From Leptasterias polaris (Eukaryota; Echinodermata; Asteroidea; Forcipulatida; Asteriidae): DNA of 64,000 nucleotides. The position numbers and the translations under genes are program-made. Positions within the stretch are counted from its first letter, which is position 1; each line of letters starts with the position of its first letter. The DNA lies in NCBI GenBank assembly GCA_037783415.1, contig JAZGTN010000087.1, forward strand, positions 1,302,001-1,366,000. The letters are read 5' to 3'. This document shows, one piece after another, positions 49,787 to 62,939 of the stretch. The notes beneath the pieces are model-generated. The model searched no databases, had not been told where the DNA came from, and saw only the letters and a program-made list of their open reading frames with translations.

Positions 49787-52700
49787 ATGGAAGATATTTT
49801 CTCCCAAATTCGTGAGGGGAATGCCATGCATGTGCGAGTTTGGCTGGACAATGTGGAGAATGATCCAAACCAGGGGTAAGTAATTGTTTTCAATTTATTT
49901 GTCACTTGTGTTAAAATAAATGTTTTAAGTAATATTTATTTTAAAGCATAATTTCAACAACAGACTGTTTGTGTGTGAGACGGACTTATTTTTCATTTTC
50001 GGTGACTTTTACAAGAACTATTGTGTTGTTGTAGCTATGTGATATAATTGTAGTTGCGATAATCGTAACCCACCATCCTCCCGGCAGTCCTGAGGATGGT
50101 GGGTAATACGATTATTGCAACTATGTTGATGTCTTTGTTCAACGTAGGACAAAATGAGTGCCTCCCCGAGTCTCTGTAGTACTCTTTTGAAGGTAAAGAA
50201 GTGTTAACTGAATTGGTATCGATCTAGCCCTATCTGTTTAGTATATAAAAGTCCATCAGGTCTGGCCAAGACTATCTTAAGGCAGAATGCACAGTGGGGG
50301 GTGGGGGGGAATGGGGCAGGCAAAAGTAATGTTTAAAGAATATTAATGTAGCATCAAAGAGTTTGGCAGACTTTGGGTTGCTGATTCCCAGATAAATGGG
50401 TCTAACTAATCGAACATCCTTGCTCTATGGTGATACCAAGACAAGAGAATGGAGAAAGCTGGCTGAACAAACAACAAGAGGTCGGGGCACTAAAATGACA
50501 AAAATGGGCTGTTAACTTGTTTGTTTATGGAATGGATAGACCAGCCCTATATAGGACACTTCCTCTGTACACACAGAGTGAAGGTCCATTTCCGAGGCGG
50601 ACAATTTTCAGAGTTCTACTACTAAAATCTTACCTGTTGTAAGAAGCTATAATGTGCTTCTCACCAAATTAACATTCTATGGCATCATACATTTTTTGGT
50701 GCTGGGTTTCGGCCGTCAGATATTCCTCATAAGTCTGATTTTCGTGTGTGTATGAAATAATTCAACTCTCAATTTTAAAGTCACCTGGAAATATAATTTT
50801 TTTTTTTTTAAATATAAGAGTATATGTTTATTAACAATAAAAACAATTTTTTGAGTAATTGTTTGTCAGTATTATATGTAAAAAAAATAGATAAAGTTGT
50901 TTGGGGGCGACTCCGCCCATCCCTTTTTGTGACGTCAATCGAGGAAGACTTCGCCTCGATCGAACAACGACCCCCTTGAACTTGCCTGCATTTACGTTGT
51001 ATACATGTGCAAGTGTGAGATTGTACGTTTCGTTTGGATATCCAAAAAGGGGATTTTTCTTGCATTTTTCCGGCAAAAACTTGCTGCTGGATGCTTCAAA
51101 ACGACTAAAGATGGGGTCAGCCAACATTTTTTTCCTGCAGATCCCAAATATAGGCAGTTACGGGCATTGAAAGTCAGGCTAACGAGGGCAAAGTGGTCCG
51201 GTCCGACGTCGTTTTCAGCGCTATGCAGCGAACACTTGGATACCCCGTCGTGCTTGGATACCAGGGATTTTTTCGTTGGTAGTAGTGTGCAAGGGAAGTT
51301 GCAGTGAAGCTTAGGTTACCAGCGAAATGTTTCTGGTGTTCGGATCGACTTGAGCTGTATGCCACGACGCCGCGGCACGCCGATCCGATAAATAGTTTGG
51401 CAAAGTAGGAAAAACAATACCTCGTATTATCCGTGTTCTAGTTATGACCATGCTCGTATCTTCCATTTTTAGACATAGAAACGCGCATGGGACAGTTCGG
51501 GACCGGTGAAAAACCTCGTATAAACTGGCGTCTCGTATTAGTCGGCTGTACAATGTCCTAGGATTGCATTGGGTGGTGACGTCCGAATACGAAAACGCAT
51601 CATACTGATCAGGTACCCAGACGTAATGTACGGGCCCAGACTACACATTTTCTCCTGCCTCGATTGACGTCACGAACAGCGCCATGTAAAGGGGGGGGCC
51701 TATTTTTTTATTTCTAATTAAAATAAAAATAAAAATGTTTAACCTTAGTTAATTGTTTATTCACATTCCACTCATAAAAATGTATATATTAATGTCAAAA
51801 GCTTTATTTTGACAAAATACCACTGCCAGGTGCCTTTAAACTTCATACACAGTTCATCCCTGGTGGTTACTTTTATACATTCGATGCAGCCTCTAAGGAC
51901 CCATCTATCCGTAACATTTACAGAAAATAATTATCTATTTGCTGTTGAATGGTACTGCGGCCCTGAAAAAAGGCAAATTTCACTACTCCAAAATGTCAAA
52001 AAAAAAATTGCAAAACCACCCTGAAATGGTAATTCAGCTGTTGCCATGGCAGCAAAGTTATTTTTTATTTTTTTATCCATATTTGTCAGTTTGGGGCAAA
52101 GGTCCATCAAATTTGAAAGTGTGAAGTAAATATATATTTGTTACTGAGGCCACCATAATTTTGAAATACAGTCCCTTACTCTTCAGTGTGGGTAATCATT
52201 ACATAAGCATGGGTAATCAAAACATTAGTGTGGATCTGAGAACAAGAGGTCCACACTAGGCAGGGTTTTGAAACACTATGTGAACTTACACACTTCCACG
52301 AAGTGTTTTTTAAAGTGTTGAAGAATATTGTTACAGAATAGTGCACAGAACAAATAAATGTCCAAAGGGGGTGTGTTAACACAGAGCTGTGTGTGTTTGC
52401 GTGGGCCTTGATAATGCATACTTACAAAGTTACAGTCTCAATTCAAATAAAGTTGTGCGCCTAACATGCTAGTGTACGTGTACCCACAACTATGTTTGAG
52501 AGAACAAAAGCAAAAGAATAACGGAAACTTTTAGGGTTGTTGTAATGGTGATTATAATTCTCAATCCAAAATCATTCAACCTGAGATACGGGACTACATG
52601 TAGATTTGTGTAAAAATAAGCTGGTTTCTGTAGGCATCATTGGATGGGTTTTCTCTGGCAACTTTAATACATGATAGGTAAGATGAGAATGTGAGCTTCC

Positions 52701-55700
52701 ATTCTTTCCTTCCTGAAGAAGTTTCTTAAACGAAATGTCCCTAATTTCAGTAATGTGTGTTTAATGTCAGTCAGGAACTGGTATTTGAGCTTGTTCTACA
52801 TGAGACTATGCAGTACATGTAATGTGAGCGTTGTGCAGTAGCAAGTAGGATACATGATTATTATCTCTATAGACAGGAAATGGTGTTATGTCAAGGAAGT
52901 AAGGTGTCTACTTCATGTATCAATATTCAAGTTTTTCAAGTTTTTCAAGCAGTATTCAAGTTTTTTGTTGTCATTGTCCCTTTTTCCCCTAAGCCACTAC
53001 TCATTTTTGACTCACCCCTGTGTTACAATGTGTATCTTATAAAGTAAGGTTTACAAAACCACTTACCGGTAATCAAAACTAGTTTTGCACACTGGTCGCT
53101 AATAACTAAATTGAACACCGAATTGCAAAACTTGCAAACTTGGCCATATTTGCAAACTTTGGGTCCAGAGTGGACAATTAAGTGATTTTCTGAGACATGG
53201 AATATGAAGTTGAAGACTTTCCAAACACAATGAGGGAGAAAGACTCCTGGCATGGCTTTGTGAGTAGGGTCTTGGTTGTGACCGTCATATGGTGGTGATG
53301 ATGCACAATTTTGAAAAATCCTGGGGAGAACTCTGCAATCTTATTGTATGTGTCCACTTTAATAAAGTTTATTTGTCTGCAAGTTTTGCCTTTAACTTGT
53401 GACTAGCCAGCAGGACCAGTCAGCTTTTGCATTTGTCCATAATTCATTTAGATACTTTTCAACACTGAACTAGCCAGTCGAGTTGGACCACTTGGAGTGT
53501 ATTTTGTCTGGTCCTCAGTTGGTTTAACTGCCATTTGGCCTCAAGACCACTTTTAAAGGAGAACACTGCTGATTGAATTATCCGATTTCTTAAGAAGATA
53601 GAAGATTGGCATTTATCCTTGGCCATTATGTGCCAGCTTGTTTACATGTTTGTTCACTGTTGAAGGAGGGTAGTTTCACAAATCTTCTTTAGCTTTTTGT
53701 CCCTGTGTTCGATACTGTCATGTTGTGCATTTCCTCTATTTTGTCCAGTCTCATGGCTCCTCATTTTGTTTTGTGTGTCTTTACTCTGAACTGTGTTTTT
53801 AAACTTGTACTTGTCCTGACCAGATGATAAGTTTATAAAGTCAAACATGACAGGTTTGCCCTGTTTATTTTAATTTTATTATAAAGCAAGATTATTTTGC
53901 AGTATATTCTGTAATCATTGAAGAACTGTGACCAAACAAAACCTTATTTGAAGATTGTTGTGTTTTTTCAAATGTTACTGAATTGCATTTTTTTTGCTCC
54001 TATGCTCTTTAGTGATGACCATGGATTTAGCCCCATGCATTGGGCGTGTAAAGAAGGGCGTGGCAATATTGTGGATATGCTGATAGGTAGAGGAGCTAAA
54101 ATTAATGCTACCAACATGGGCGATGACACCGCCCTTCATCTTGCTGCTGCACATGGCCACAGAGAAATTGTCCAAAAGGTAAATTAACTTGTCTTTTTAA
54201 CTCTTCAACCCAGCCCTGTGTTGTGTAAATGCGCTTGAAAAAAACAGAACACATATCAGGAAAGAGAAGGGGCTTGCCCCGGTGTTTCTGGCTGAGGCAG
54301 TAGTGCCACAGTGCAATCCAATTCTTAAAAGGTGTGGTGTCCCCCTTCACAAAAACCCTGGCTTACAAATAAAAATAACAGAGTTTCTGTAAGTCATTTT
54401 GATACCCTTGAATGCAATAGAAATACCCAAAGACAACTTTGCATGCTCCTACTGCAAACTACTCTTACTTTATGAGCTGGTTTGGTTGTTTCAAAAGTAC
54501 TTTGACTGATACCAGGTTGCTGGTGAGCACAATGTCATTAGGGAACCTTGGTGAGTTGAAGGAAGTTTCTGATACCATTAGGATTTTGTTGATTCTTTGG
54601 GGTTTCAAAAGAATTGCTGATGTTAAGACAAAGTTGAGTCTGTTTATAAGGATTTTTGTTTTAACCCAATTCCATCATTATTCCATTGTTAATACAGTAT
54701 TAAAATGTTTATGTAATAATGAGAAGTCAAGTTCGGTTACTATACAAATATTGAATGCATATGACGTGCATTGCCGAAGAATATAATCACGAGGTGAAAC
54801 CTCAACTATTCTATTCGCTTTGTGAAATGGAAAAGCCAGATTTCACCGAGTGAGTCTATTCTGCGACATTGCACAAACGAAATGCATTTATTATTTGTTT
54901 TATAGGTCTATAACTCACACATAGATCCTGGTCATTTGAACAGTTTTAACAATAAACACAAAATACCTGGAAACTCATCCACCTACACTCTGAAAACTCT
55001 TTAAAAAAACTTGTAGACACCAACCTTGTCCATTGTTTGGACAAACGAGTGGAAACGACTGTTTTGTGAAACAACACTGAGAATATTAAGCTTTGAAAGT
55101 ATACCTAATACCAATCCTACGTCGCGGCAGCATGGCAAAAGAATGGATGATGAGGGACATGTGTTCAACCAATCAAATGACAAGGAGTGTTCCACCAATC
55201 AAATGACAAGGAGTGTTCCACCAATCAAATGACAAGGAGTGTTCCACCAATCAAATGACATGGAATATTCCACCAATCAAATGACAAGGAGTGTCATTAT
55301 AGTTAGGCCTATCCCACAAGCGCAAGTACATGTAGAATATGGAAAACTGTAGATCCTCTATGTCCCTGACTCAAATGGCCTAGAACTTGGACATCCATAC
55401 TCATCATTGCAAACAAACAAAAGAATGACACAATACACTTTTGTTTTCTTATCTACAATCTCGGGTGGCTTTATTGTTACTGAAGGGTTTCTACAAAAAG
55501 TAACATTTTAAAATTACTTATTAAAAGTGTTGACTGAAAGTTGCTCTCAGAAACTGCTGTGCTTATTAACAACAGCAGTTAAGTTAATGATTTGTATAAC
55601 TAGGTAAGGTCATACATGTAGTTGTTTTTTGTCAATGTAATGTTGATTTATAGGCGAAATTCTCCAGGAAAGATACAATAAAAGTCACTAGTGAAAGTTT

Positions 55701-58700
55701 CAGTTTAAATACAGTGCCTACTTGTTGAAAAACAGCAAAACTGTCGCGTGTTTTTTTTGGTCAAGAACTTCAAGTCCACCCATGTAGCAAAATGCAGCGG
55801 TTTCAAACTGCACCTCTGGTGGTAGCATTCACAGACACCAGGGATTTTTTTCTCTCAAAAAGTCGTCTTCAGGCGATCTTTGGAAATTAAAAGCCTTCAA
55901 TTTTGTTTATTGATTTCTAATCATCGGGGGCACTTCAGACGCAATAATTTCCCATGATGCTGACTACCATTACTATCTTTATAACACGTAGGCTTTCAAG
56001 TTTCAGTCAGATATTACACACAATTTTGAGGGGGTATTACCAAAATATTACCCTACCTTTCAATGTGTTGCTCAAAGCATGTAAAGATGAGGATTGTGTT
56101 TAATATGGAGGATGAAAAGGGATTTTTGAGAGGAATACAAGAACATAGTCCACAGCTGGTGAGCAATCAGAAGTGAGAATTCCACCTTGCTGTACACTAT
56201 GATCAATGTAGATAATTACCCAGTATTGACATTTTAGTTACTAAAAAAAGTTGTATAAGTTCATAACTTTTATTAAATATTGACTAGAGCAGGATTTTAA
56301 AGGTTTTATTGCTTTGGGCTAGAGGACATGTAGGGCTAGGATAGCTCAGTTGGTAGAGTGCTGGCACATTAATCTGGAGGTCGTTGGTTCAAATCCTGCT
56401 CTTGTAAATTTTGCATTGTTCAACCCCAAATCATTTAAAATTTACCTAGTCAGTTTCCCTTGTGGCTTATTATTTGATATATTTTTATTTATGATGAAAA
56501 TGAAATTAAGACGGTTACTTTCACAGACATTGAATTTCATCTTTGAGAGGGCAAGGCCATTTTCATTTTGCAAAGGGCACTTCCGTAGAAAAATCTTAAA
56601 GTCTATGGAAAAATGTTGAAGGTGCACCAAGGCCAAGACCAGGGCAACAGAAGCCATGGGCTCCGTGGCCTCATCTTAAGATATGTTAAACTACATCTGT
56701 CAATGTTCAGATTACTATAAAGAAGCAATAACTTTGTTTTCATTTCATTCTCTCTCCTTGAAAGCTTCTTCAGTTTAGAGCGGATGTCAATGCAGTCAAC
56801 GAGCATGGAAACACCCCGCTGCATTACGCATGCTTCTGGAATTATGAATTAATCGCTGATGTGAGTAAGATGTTTCTATATGCAGACATATGGACAGATT
56901 GTTACATCTGATCTACAAGGTCATTCAGTGTGAGATGACCTTCTTGCTATAAAACACATTGACAGGGTTGTACAATTACAAATCCAGATGTACATTTTTA
57001 CTTGTATGTCTACATCCATTTGTGACATCCTTATAAGACCTTCTTAACTGTTTAATGAGAAGTGAAAAATGCTGTGTGATAAATTTTAGGGGCATTTTAA
57101 AATGGGACCAACTTACTTATATAATACAACTGTAAAATAATACTAATAATGTTTAGTGCCACTATTTCAAAGTTAAACCAATCCACTGACTCTATAATTG
57201 CCATTACATGTAGATGATATCTAGGTAAGTTTTCATAACTTGCCAAAGAAACATATGTTGCTTTTTGTGAAAATGCACATTGACTAACATGCTCCTGTGT
57301 ATTGTTTGCATAATGATGAACAAGTAGCCATATTACATACTGAAACAAATCTATCTACATGTATATCTATGCGAAACCACAAAGTGGTTTGACCTACTTT
57401 CTGTTATTCTTTTCATTTTCAAAGTGTGTTTAGGGGCAGGGCATCTCTTTATGAAAATGATACAAAGGTTTTCTCAGTTTGATCTTGTAAAAAAAACAAA
57501 AATGTTTTCTCATTACAGAGGGGCTCCAAGGTCAAGTTCAGTTTTGTGATGCATTCTTTTTCCAATAGATACATGTAGAGTCCTCATAGATACATGTAGA
57601 GTCCTCATAGATACATGTAGAGTCCTCATAGATACATGTAGAGTCCTCATAGATACATGTAGAGTCCTCATAGATACATGTAGAGTCCTCATAGATACAT
57701 GTAGAGTCCTCATAGATACATGTAGAGTCCTCATAGATACATGTAGAGTCCTCATAGATACATGTAGAGTCCTCATAGATACATGTAGAGTCCTCATAGA
57801 TACATGTAGAGTCCTCATAAATTACAAGTCTCTAGCCTCACGTTCAAATTGTGTAAAATGCCACTGTGTTTGATACACCTCAAGTACAGTTTTTGTCAAA
57901 TCCAAAAATGTTCGATGACGTCACATTTCAAGTATATGATCTGTAAATTTTTGTAAAGAGAATTTTTGGTTAATTCAGTTCGGCGTTGAATGGCATTGGA
58001 TTTGAGCTCATGACTAGCGCAGAAATTCCTCTTTGGAATGTACAGACCCATTTGTTTTTGCTGTTGGGTGATGTCATGCTTCAAATTGGCTCTGACAGAG
58101 TATCAAATAAATTTCTTTTTTACACCATTTTAATGTGAGGTTAGAGACTTTTAACTTTTTCCCTGCCTTTTGATGACACACTAGGTTATCATACAGATGT
58201 TGATGACACACTTAATTTTGTTGGTCGTGCCACAAGTTTTGAACTATTAATGATTTATTTCAACAATAAAGTATTAATTGGCTGATAAAGACATAGCTGG
58301 AGCTGGTTAAGACTGGTTGGCTAAAGTGGTTTGGCGCACTGGCGCGCGCAAGCCTAGCGGGCGCTAATTATGCCTAATGCATTCAACACATACGGTAGTC
58401 AATGTAACATCTATTAGTATGCGTGAAGCTTAGCTGAGAAACATTCCAAGCGTCCTATATTTATCAATAAAGTACTTAAATATTGAGTGTCGGTACAATA
58501 TACATGGCAAAAGAAAGGTTGACATGTGACACGTGTTCCACCAATCAAATAACAAGGATCTTTGTGTGTGGGATCTATACTATATACAAACATTGATTAC
58601 ACACTAGATTAAATACTGTATTATACAGATATTGATGACACACTAGATTAAATACTGTATTATACAGATATTGCTGACATACTTGATTAAATACAGATAT

Positions 58701-61700
58701 TGATGACATACTTGATTAAATACAGATATTGCTGACATACTTGATTAAATACAGATATTGCTGACATACTTGATTAAATACAGATATTGCTGACATACTT
58801 GATTAAATACAGATATTGCTGACATACTTGATTAAATACAGATATTGATGACACGCTAGATTAAATACTGTATTATACACATATATTGATAATACACATA
58901 CATTGATAATACACTAGATTATTATACATAATTCAAAAATACCCCAGACAGTTTAGGCAGTCCTATTGGTTGAATGGTGATCACATGCCTATGTTTACCC
59001 GGTATTACATAAAGACATAGCTAGAGCTGTTGGCTAAAGTGCATTCAACATTCAAAGCCATCCGTATGTTGGCCCACAAGCTTACGTTGGCGTACAAGCT
59101 TACGCGGGCACTAATAACTCATAATGCAAGTAATACTACAGTATTCAATAGTATGTGCGCGTACGCACACAACCATGTGTAATTTGACCTTTTTGTGCAA
59201 TTTGACCTTTGGCGAATTGGCCTGAGGACACACTAAGGTGTTTTATTTTACAAAAAGTTCAATAACAGTTTCGATTTTATTTTTACGCTTTTGAAGTAAA
59301 GGGTATTTATGAATGGAAATAAAAGAGTGGTGACTCAGTCTTAAACAGCTGTTTATAACCTTGTAGGGTTGTGGCCGGGCATTATAGGACCTCACCTTTG
59401 GCTCAGTCCTTTATTATACTGCCATGACCATACTTTTTTTAAACGGTTTAAGACCTCGTCCCTATTCTTTTATTCCCTGACACTAGAGCATACTTTCAAA
59501 CTAGATTACCGTATGCTATTTTATTACAGATAATTATTTCTACTCTTCAGACAAATCAAATTTCCAAACCTAGTATTGATAAATAATTTACACGTCACAC
59601 TTCACTTATCTACAAGACTTGCAATACTCAAAGAGTGGTGAAGAGCTATTTTAAAACGGGATTGGTTATGGCCCATGCGTCAAAGGACCAAGCCAATGGC
59701 GAGGCACTTTACTGCAGGGCCACGTTCCTGTACGGTTTTAAACAGTCAATTAAGACCGAATCACCACTCTTTTATTCCCATTCATTAATGTCTTACCGTT
59801 AAAAACACCCAAAAAACACACAAAAAAGTTGAATACAAATCTGACAATTTAGCCTCAGCTCGCCACGGCTTTTATTTGAATTTTCAGTTATGTCGAGCAC
59901 TAAGTAGCTCCTTACGCAAGCTTAGAGCTTGCGCGCTTAAGTTTCAAACTACCGCACGTAAGTTTCAAACTTGCACAAGCCAAAAGTGCAACCTACCAAC
60001 TTAAATTGGGCTGTGAAATGTTCTTCTTCCGCGCAATCATTTGTTAGCGCCCTCTCTTGACTCAATTTTCTCAGGTCAAAAATTATGCTTTCAAACATCA
60101 TGAATTTAGACCCTTATATAACTAAAAATCTCAAAATCAGCAAAAATGAAGATTTGCCCCATGTGATGCTGTAAACCAAAAAGTGGCAGTTCTCAAAAAT
60201 AGTGAATTTTCTTTAAAAGATAAGAAAGCACAATAAATCAAGTTTTGATTTTTGAAGTATCAGATTTTTGGCATAGGGCATCTCATGTCAGATTTAATCA
60301 AATGAACTAAAAATGAGTGCAAATAAATTGGTGTTCTAACTCAAACAGTAACATCTATACAACCTACATGTACATGTACATGTACATGTACACTAACCTT
60401 AACAGAAAATTTACTTTCACACTAATAACATTTACATTAAAAAATAGTTTAATATTTTTTTTACCACTAAATTAACCAATTGAAATGCAATACATGTATG
60501 ACATGAATCACAATAAAGACTACCAATTTGTATTTTTCACGATTTTAGCAGTTTTTCCACTGGTTGTAATGGTTGGTCAAGTACCCAAAACCACCCCAAA
60601 GTGTATCAACATGTGAATGAACATAAAGGCTTAGACTGAAAGTAATTTGAGTTGATTCATCTGATCCCTTTTTTGACAGTCACCTGCCTTTTCTGTCCAC
60701 TTTTTAAAATGAAATGAAATTTGAGAGTAATTAATAAATTAAATGAAATTTGAGGGTAATTAATAAATTAAAAATTCTAATGTGCTAAAATTGTTTAAGT
60801 ATAAGCCTGAATGTCCATTCAGGTGTTGAAATCATTTTGAAAGGTTTTAGGTGTTCAAAAAGTAACAACAGTTGGTAAAACTGATATTTCATGACGGTAG
60901 ATAAATGGCACACTTTGTTGTTTCTCTTGTCTAATGTCAAAGTTATAATGAATAATTTGGGATATAATAAATGCCATTAATCATGTTTTCTTTGACTTTC
61001 TTTGTTTGATCAGGATCTTGTTAATAGTGGTTCCCTAGTCAGCCTTTGCAATAAGTTCAATGATACCCCATTGGACAAAGCCAAACCAGGACTTAAGAGT
61101 GTTCTGAAAGGTTGGTCATTCTTGATATTGCTTTCCTTATTTTCAAATTTGTATTTCTTTATGTATTTATTGTTTATTTTATCTAATAAGAAATCCTGGT
61201 AAATGTTGTGAGACCATAATTTTTCATTAACAAAACTCTGTGGGGCTTATAGCATTAGGTAATCTTGTTGATGATTATGACCACCAGATATAAAGTAATC
61301 CATTGCCGATACTGCATTTGAAAAGCTCTATTTTTCACTGACAAGAGCTTGATGATTCTGTGATTTGAAAATAAACTGTAAAATATTACTCCATCATCAG
61401 GTTTTAGGTTTTAATCTGAAGTTCAAAACAGGACACCACTAAAAGGTGTATCTTTGATTGGACCACACAAGTATATTCATGAATAAATCAACAATTTTAA
61501 TTTGGCTGTTTTAAAATTTAGTTTTGATTTTCAAGGGTGATACTTCTAAAAGCAAAGCTCATTTGTTTCAAAGACTATTTCTTATTTTACCCTTCCCTCC
61601 TCAACCCATTGGGGAAAACATAATTCTTTATAGTTTATCTGACCTGGCCTAACAATACAATTTATGAAATCTTTGTGAAAGCCTCCCAACATAAGCTGTT

Positions 61701-62270
61701 AACTGTGCGCTAAAACTAATGTGCTCAAAATTACTGTAAACTTGGGGAGCCCAAAATGCTCCTACTGTGTACAAAATATTCACATGTAAAAGACACACAT
61801 AAACCACTGTGGCTAACACTTATCCATAAGTTCTACAAATGTTTATCAAGAACAATTCTTAATATCTAGACAGAACCGTGGCAAATCCTTAAGTTGATCA
61901 ATTGTCGATGCAAAATTAACATCTATTGATCAATCTTAGCAACTTAAATAATGGCAGGCAAAGAAACTCAATTCAGTTCAGACCAAAATTAACAATATAC
62001 CGTATTCAGGCATGCAACTTCTGATATGATCAGCTTATTTCCTGTTTTAGATTTTTCTTATGTTGTTTTTATTTTATCTTTTTGTAATGATACACTACAA
62101 GGTGTAAACCAGTTTTCTTTCTTTTTCAAATTACATAGTTGCATGTCTTCACAAAAATTTGAATCCCAAGTTTGTTTTTCATTTGACAGATCGAGCTGCA
62201 GCTAATGGTCAAGATCTGAACAAAGTGCCATATAAGACTAATAACTGGGGAGGCATGAAAACTAGGACAC
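49787..62270 (+). CDS. ILK: Integrin-linked kinase, amino-terminal part
   Basis: Adhesion scaffold that binds PINCH through its ankyrin repeats and parvin through its pseudokinase domain at integrin contacts. Coding exons: 49787-49875, 54013-54178, 56765-56860, 61014-61110, 62190-62270, all GT-AG with matching phases; 176 codons in the window. It begins [20 protein letters not shown]. The ankyrin repeats follow: [52 protein letters not shown] and [16 protein letters not shown]. The last exon carries [14 protein letters not shown], the start of the linker. The PH-like linker end and pseudokinase domain are to the right of the window. Introns are large (1.1 to 4.2 kb) and rich in repeats. Confidence 0.97.
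50051..50123. repeat. Hairpin with about 30-bp arms, ILK intron 1
   Basis: TAGTTGCGATAATCGTAACC and CACCATCCTC form the left arm. GAGGATGGTGGGTAATACGA and TTATTGCAACTA form the right arm. The loop is 11 bp. Confidence 0.92.
50917..51690 (+). mobile_element. THAP-domain element relic in ILK intron 1
   Basis: GTGACGTCAATCGAGG at 50,929-50,944 and its exact complement at 51,659-51,674 bracket the region. The frame 51,005-51,307 encodes a THAP zinc-finger-like segment: [18 protein letters not shown], then [20 protein letters not shown]. The C-terminal C-x2-H of THAP is present (CSEH), but the first cysteine pair is incomplete and the usual Trp after the arginine-rich turn is Arg, so it seems decayed. 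THAP domains are found in P-element-like and other DDE transposases and in host proteins; no transposase body is seen. Confidence 0.55.
53395..53556 (+). repeat. Dispersed repeat, copy 2 (see 41,517)
   Basis: Blocks CCATAATTCATTT, CTTTTCAACACTGAACTAGC, GGACCACTTGGAGTG and CATTTGGCC appear in the same order as the copy in the RRP8 intron. It lies in ILK intron 1. Confidence 0.8.
55165..55295. repeat. 26-bp minisatellite, about 4.7 copies
   Basis: The unit is CCAATCAAATGACAAGGAGT plus GTTCCA. A single unexpanded version of the same sequence (TTCCACCAATCAAATAACAAGG), preceded by the same CATGGCAAAAGAA and GACATGTG blocks, occurs at 58,500-58,560. The array therefore sits in a copy of a dispersed repeat. 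Confidence 0.92.
56331..56480 (+). repeat. tRNA-Lys-like SINE
   Basis: GGATAGCTCAGTTGGTAGAG (A box) and GGTCGTTGGTTCAAATCC (B box) with an ATTAATCTGG anticodon region, resembling a lysine tRNA. It is followed by GTTCAACCCC and TCAGTTTCCCTTGTGG and then ATTATTTGATAT. Poor stem pairing argues against a functional gene. Confidence 0.7.
57522..58170. repeat. Dispersed repeat with inverted right half and internal minisatellite
   Basis: The left half matches 5,467-5,700. The right half (58,020-58,160) is a reverse-orientation version: TAATGTGAGGTTAGAGAC complements the left AGTCTCTAGCCTCACGTT and GAGTATCAAATAAAT complements TTTGATAC. The whole is a foldback-type element in ILK intron 3. Confidence 0.75.
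57566..57819. repeat. 21-bp minisatellite, about 12 copies
   Basis: The unit is ATACATGTAGAGTCCTCATA plus G, nearly perfect in all copies. A 101-codon minus frame with MRTLHVS repeats arises only because 21 is a multiple of three. Confidence 0.97.
58590..58885. repeat. 29-bp minisatellite, about 9 copies
   Basis: The unit is CAGATATTGCTGACATACTT plus GATTAAATA, with GATGAC and ACACTAGATTAAATACTGTA variants at the ends. There are no spacers between the units. Confidence 0.93.
59311..59783. mobile_element. Inverted-repeat element, ILK intron 3
   Basis: GAATGGAAATAAAAGAGTGG and TGACTCAGTCTTAA on the left are complemented by TTAAGACCGAATCACCACTC and TTTTATTCCCATTC on the right. The similarity extends outward toward 59,236 and 59,845. 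The centre has GTTTATAACC/GGTTTTAAAC-like sequence. Confidence 0.75.
60362..60391. repeat. TACATG microsatellite
   Basis: Four to five tandem ACATGT units (palindromic). Confidence 0.9.
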
Positions 62271-62939
62271 GTAAGTACTCAAATGCTAAGCATTAATGTG
62301 CGGAAATTATTCAAAATAACTTTAAACTTAACAAAGAAATCGTTCACTTCTAAAAAATGAAGGTAGTGTGCATGGTGCAATTCCTTGTTACAGGCATGAT
62401 ATTCTTCCTACTGTAATTCGATTTCTGATTTCTAATTTTTTTTGCCCTCAGAAAAATCAGAATTATTTTTTTATTACGTAGCCTGAAAAACAAACGTGTG
62501 CAAAAGCTGATACATGTACCATATCTAGGTCAGCCCTTGTACTCGACAGAATTTTCCTAGTCTTTTCCAAGGGGCCAAATATCATGCCTGTTATTACTAC
62601 CTCAGTTCATTGAACCAAAAGCATTCCTGAAACCATCTCAACTCCTTAGGAGTATGCAGCTCCGGCAACACAACAGCCAATCCAAAATCAGTTGGAGGTG
62701 ATTAGAACTGCCTCTGTCAAGGATTCAATCCCAGCCTCCAATGACTCGGACACCAGATGAATTTAGTCTGATGTGCTTAGACTGGTGTGTGGTGTCATTC
62801 CTCTTCTCTATCAAGTATTTTCCTCAGCCGAGCCAGTAATCAGCTGTGTTTCAAACTCACAATACATGTATATCATGTATGATTCTCTTAGTAACATCAA
62901 CAGGTCATATCAAACATGGCCAAGTTCGCGCAAGGACTG

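Noticed and set aside
53975..54175. Minus-strand ORF opposite ILK exon 2
   Set aside because: Shadow of a conserved ankyrin-coding exon with proper splice borders on plus.
57513..57818. 101-codon MRTLHVS-repeat ORF
   Set aside because: Frame artefact of the 21-bp minisatellite.
58590..58885. CRISPR-like array
   Set aside because: 29-bp units are directly adjacent without unique spacers in a eukaryotic intron; it is a minisatellite.
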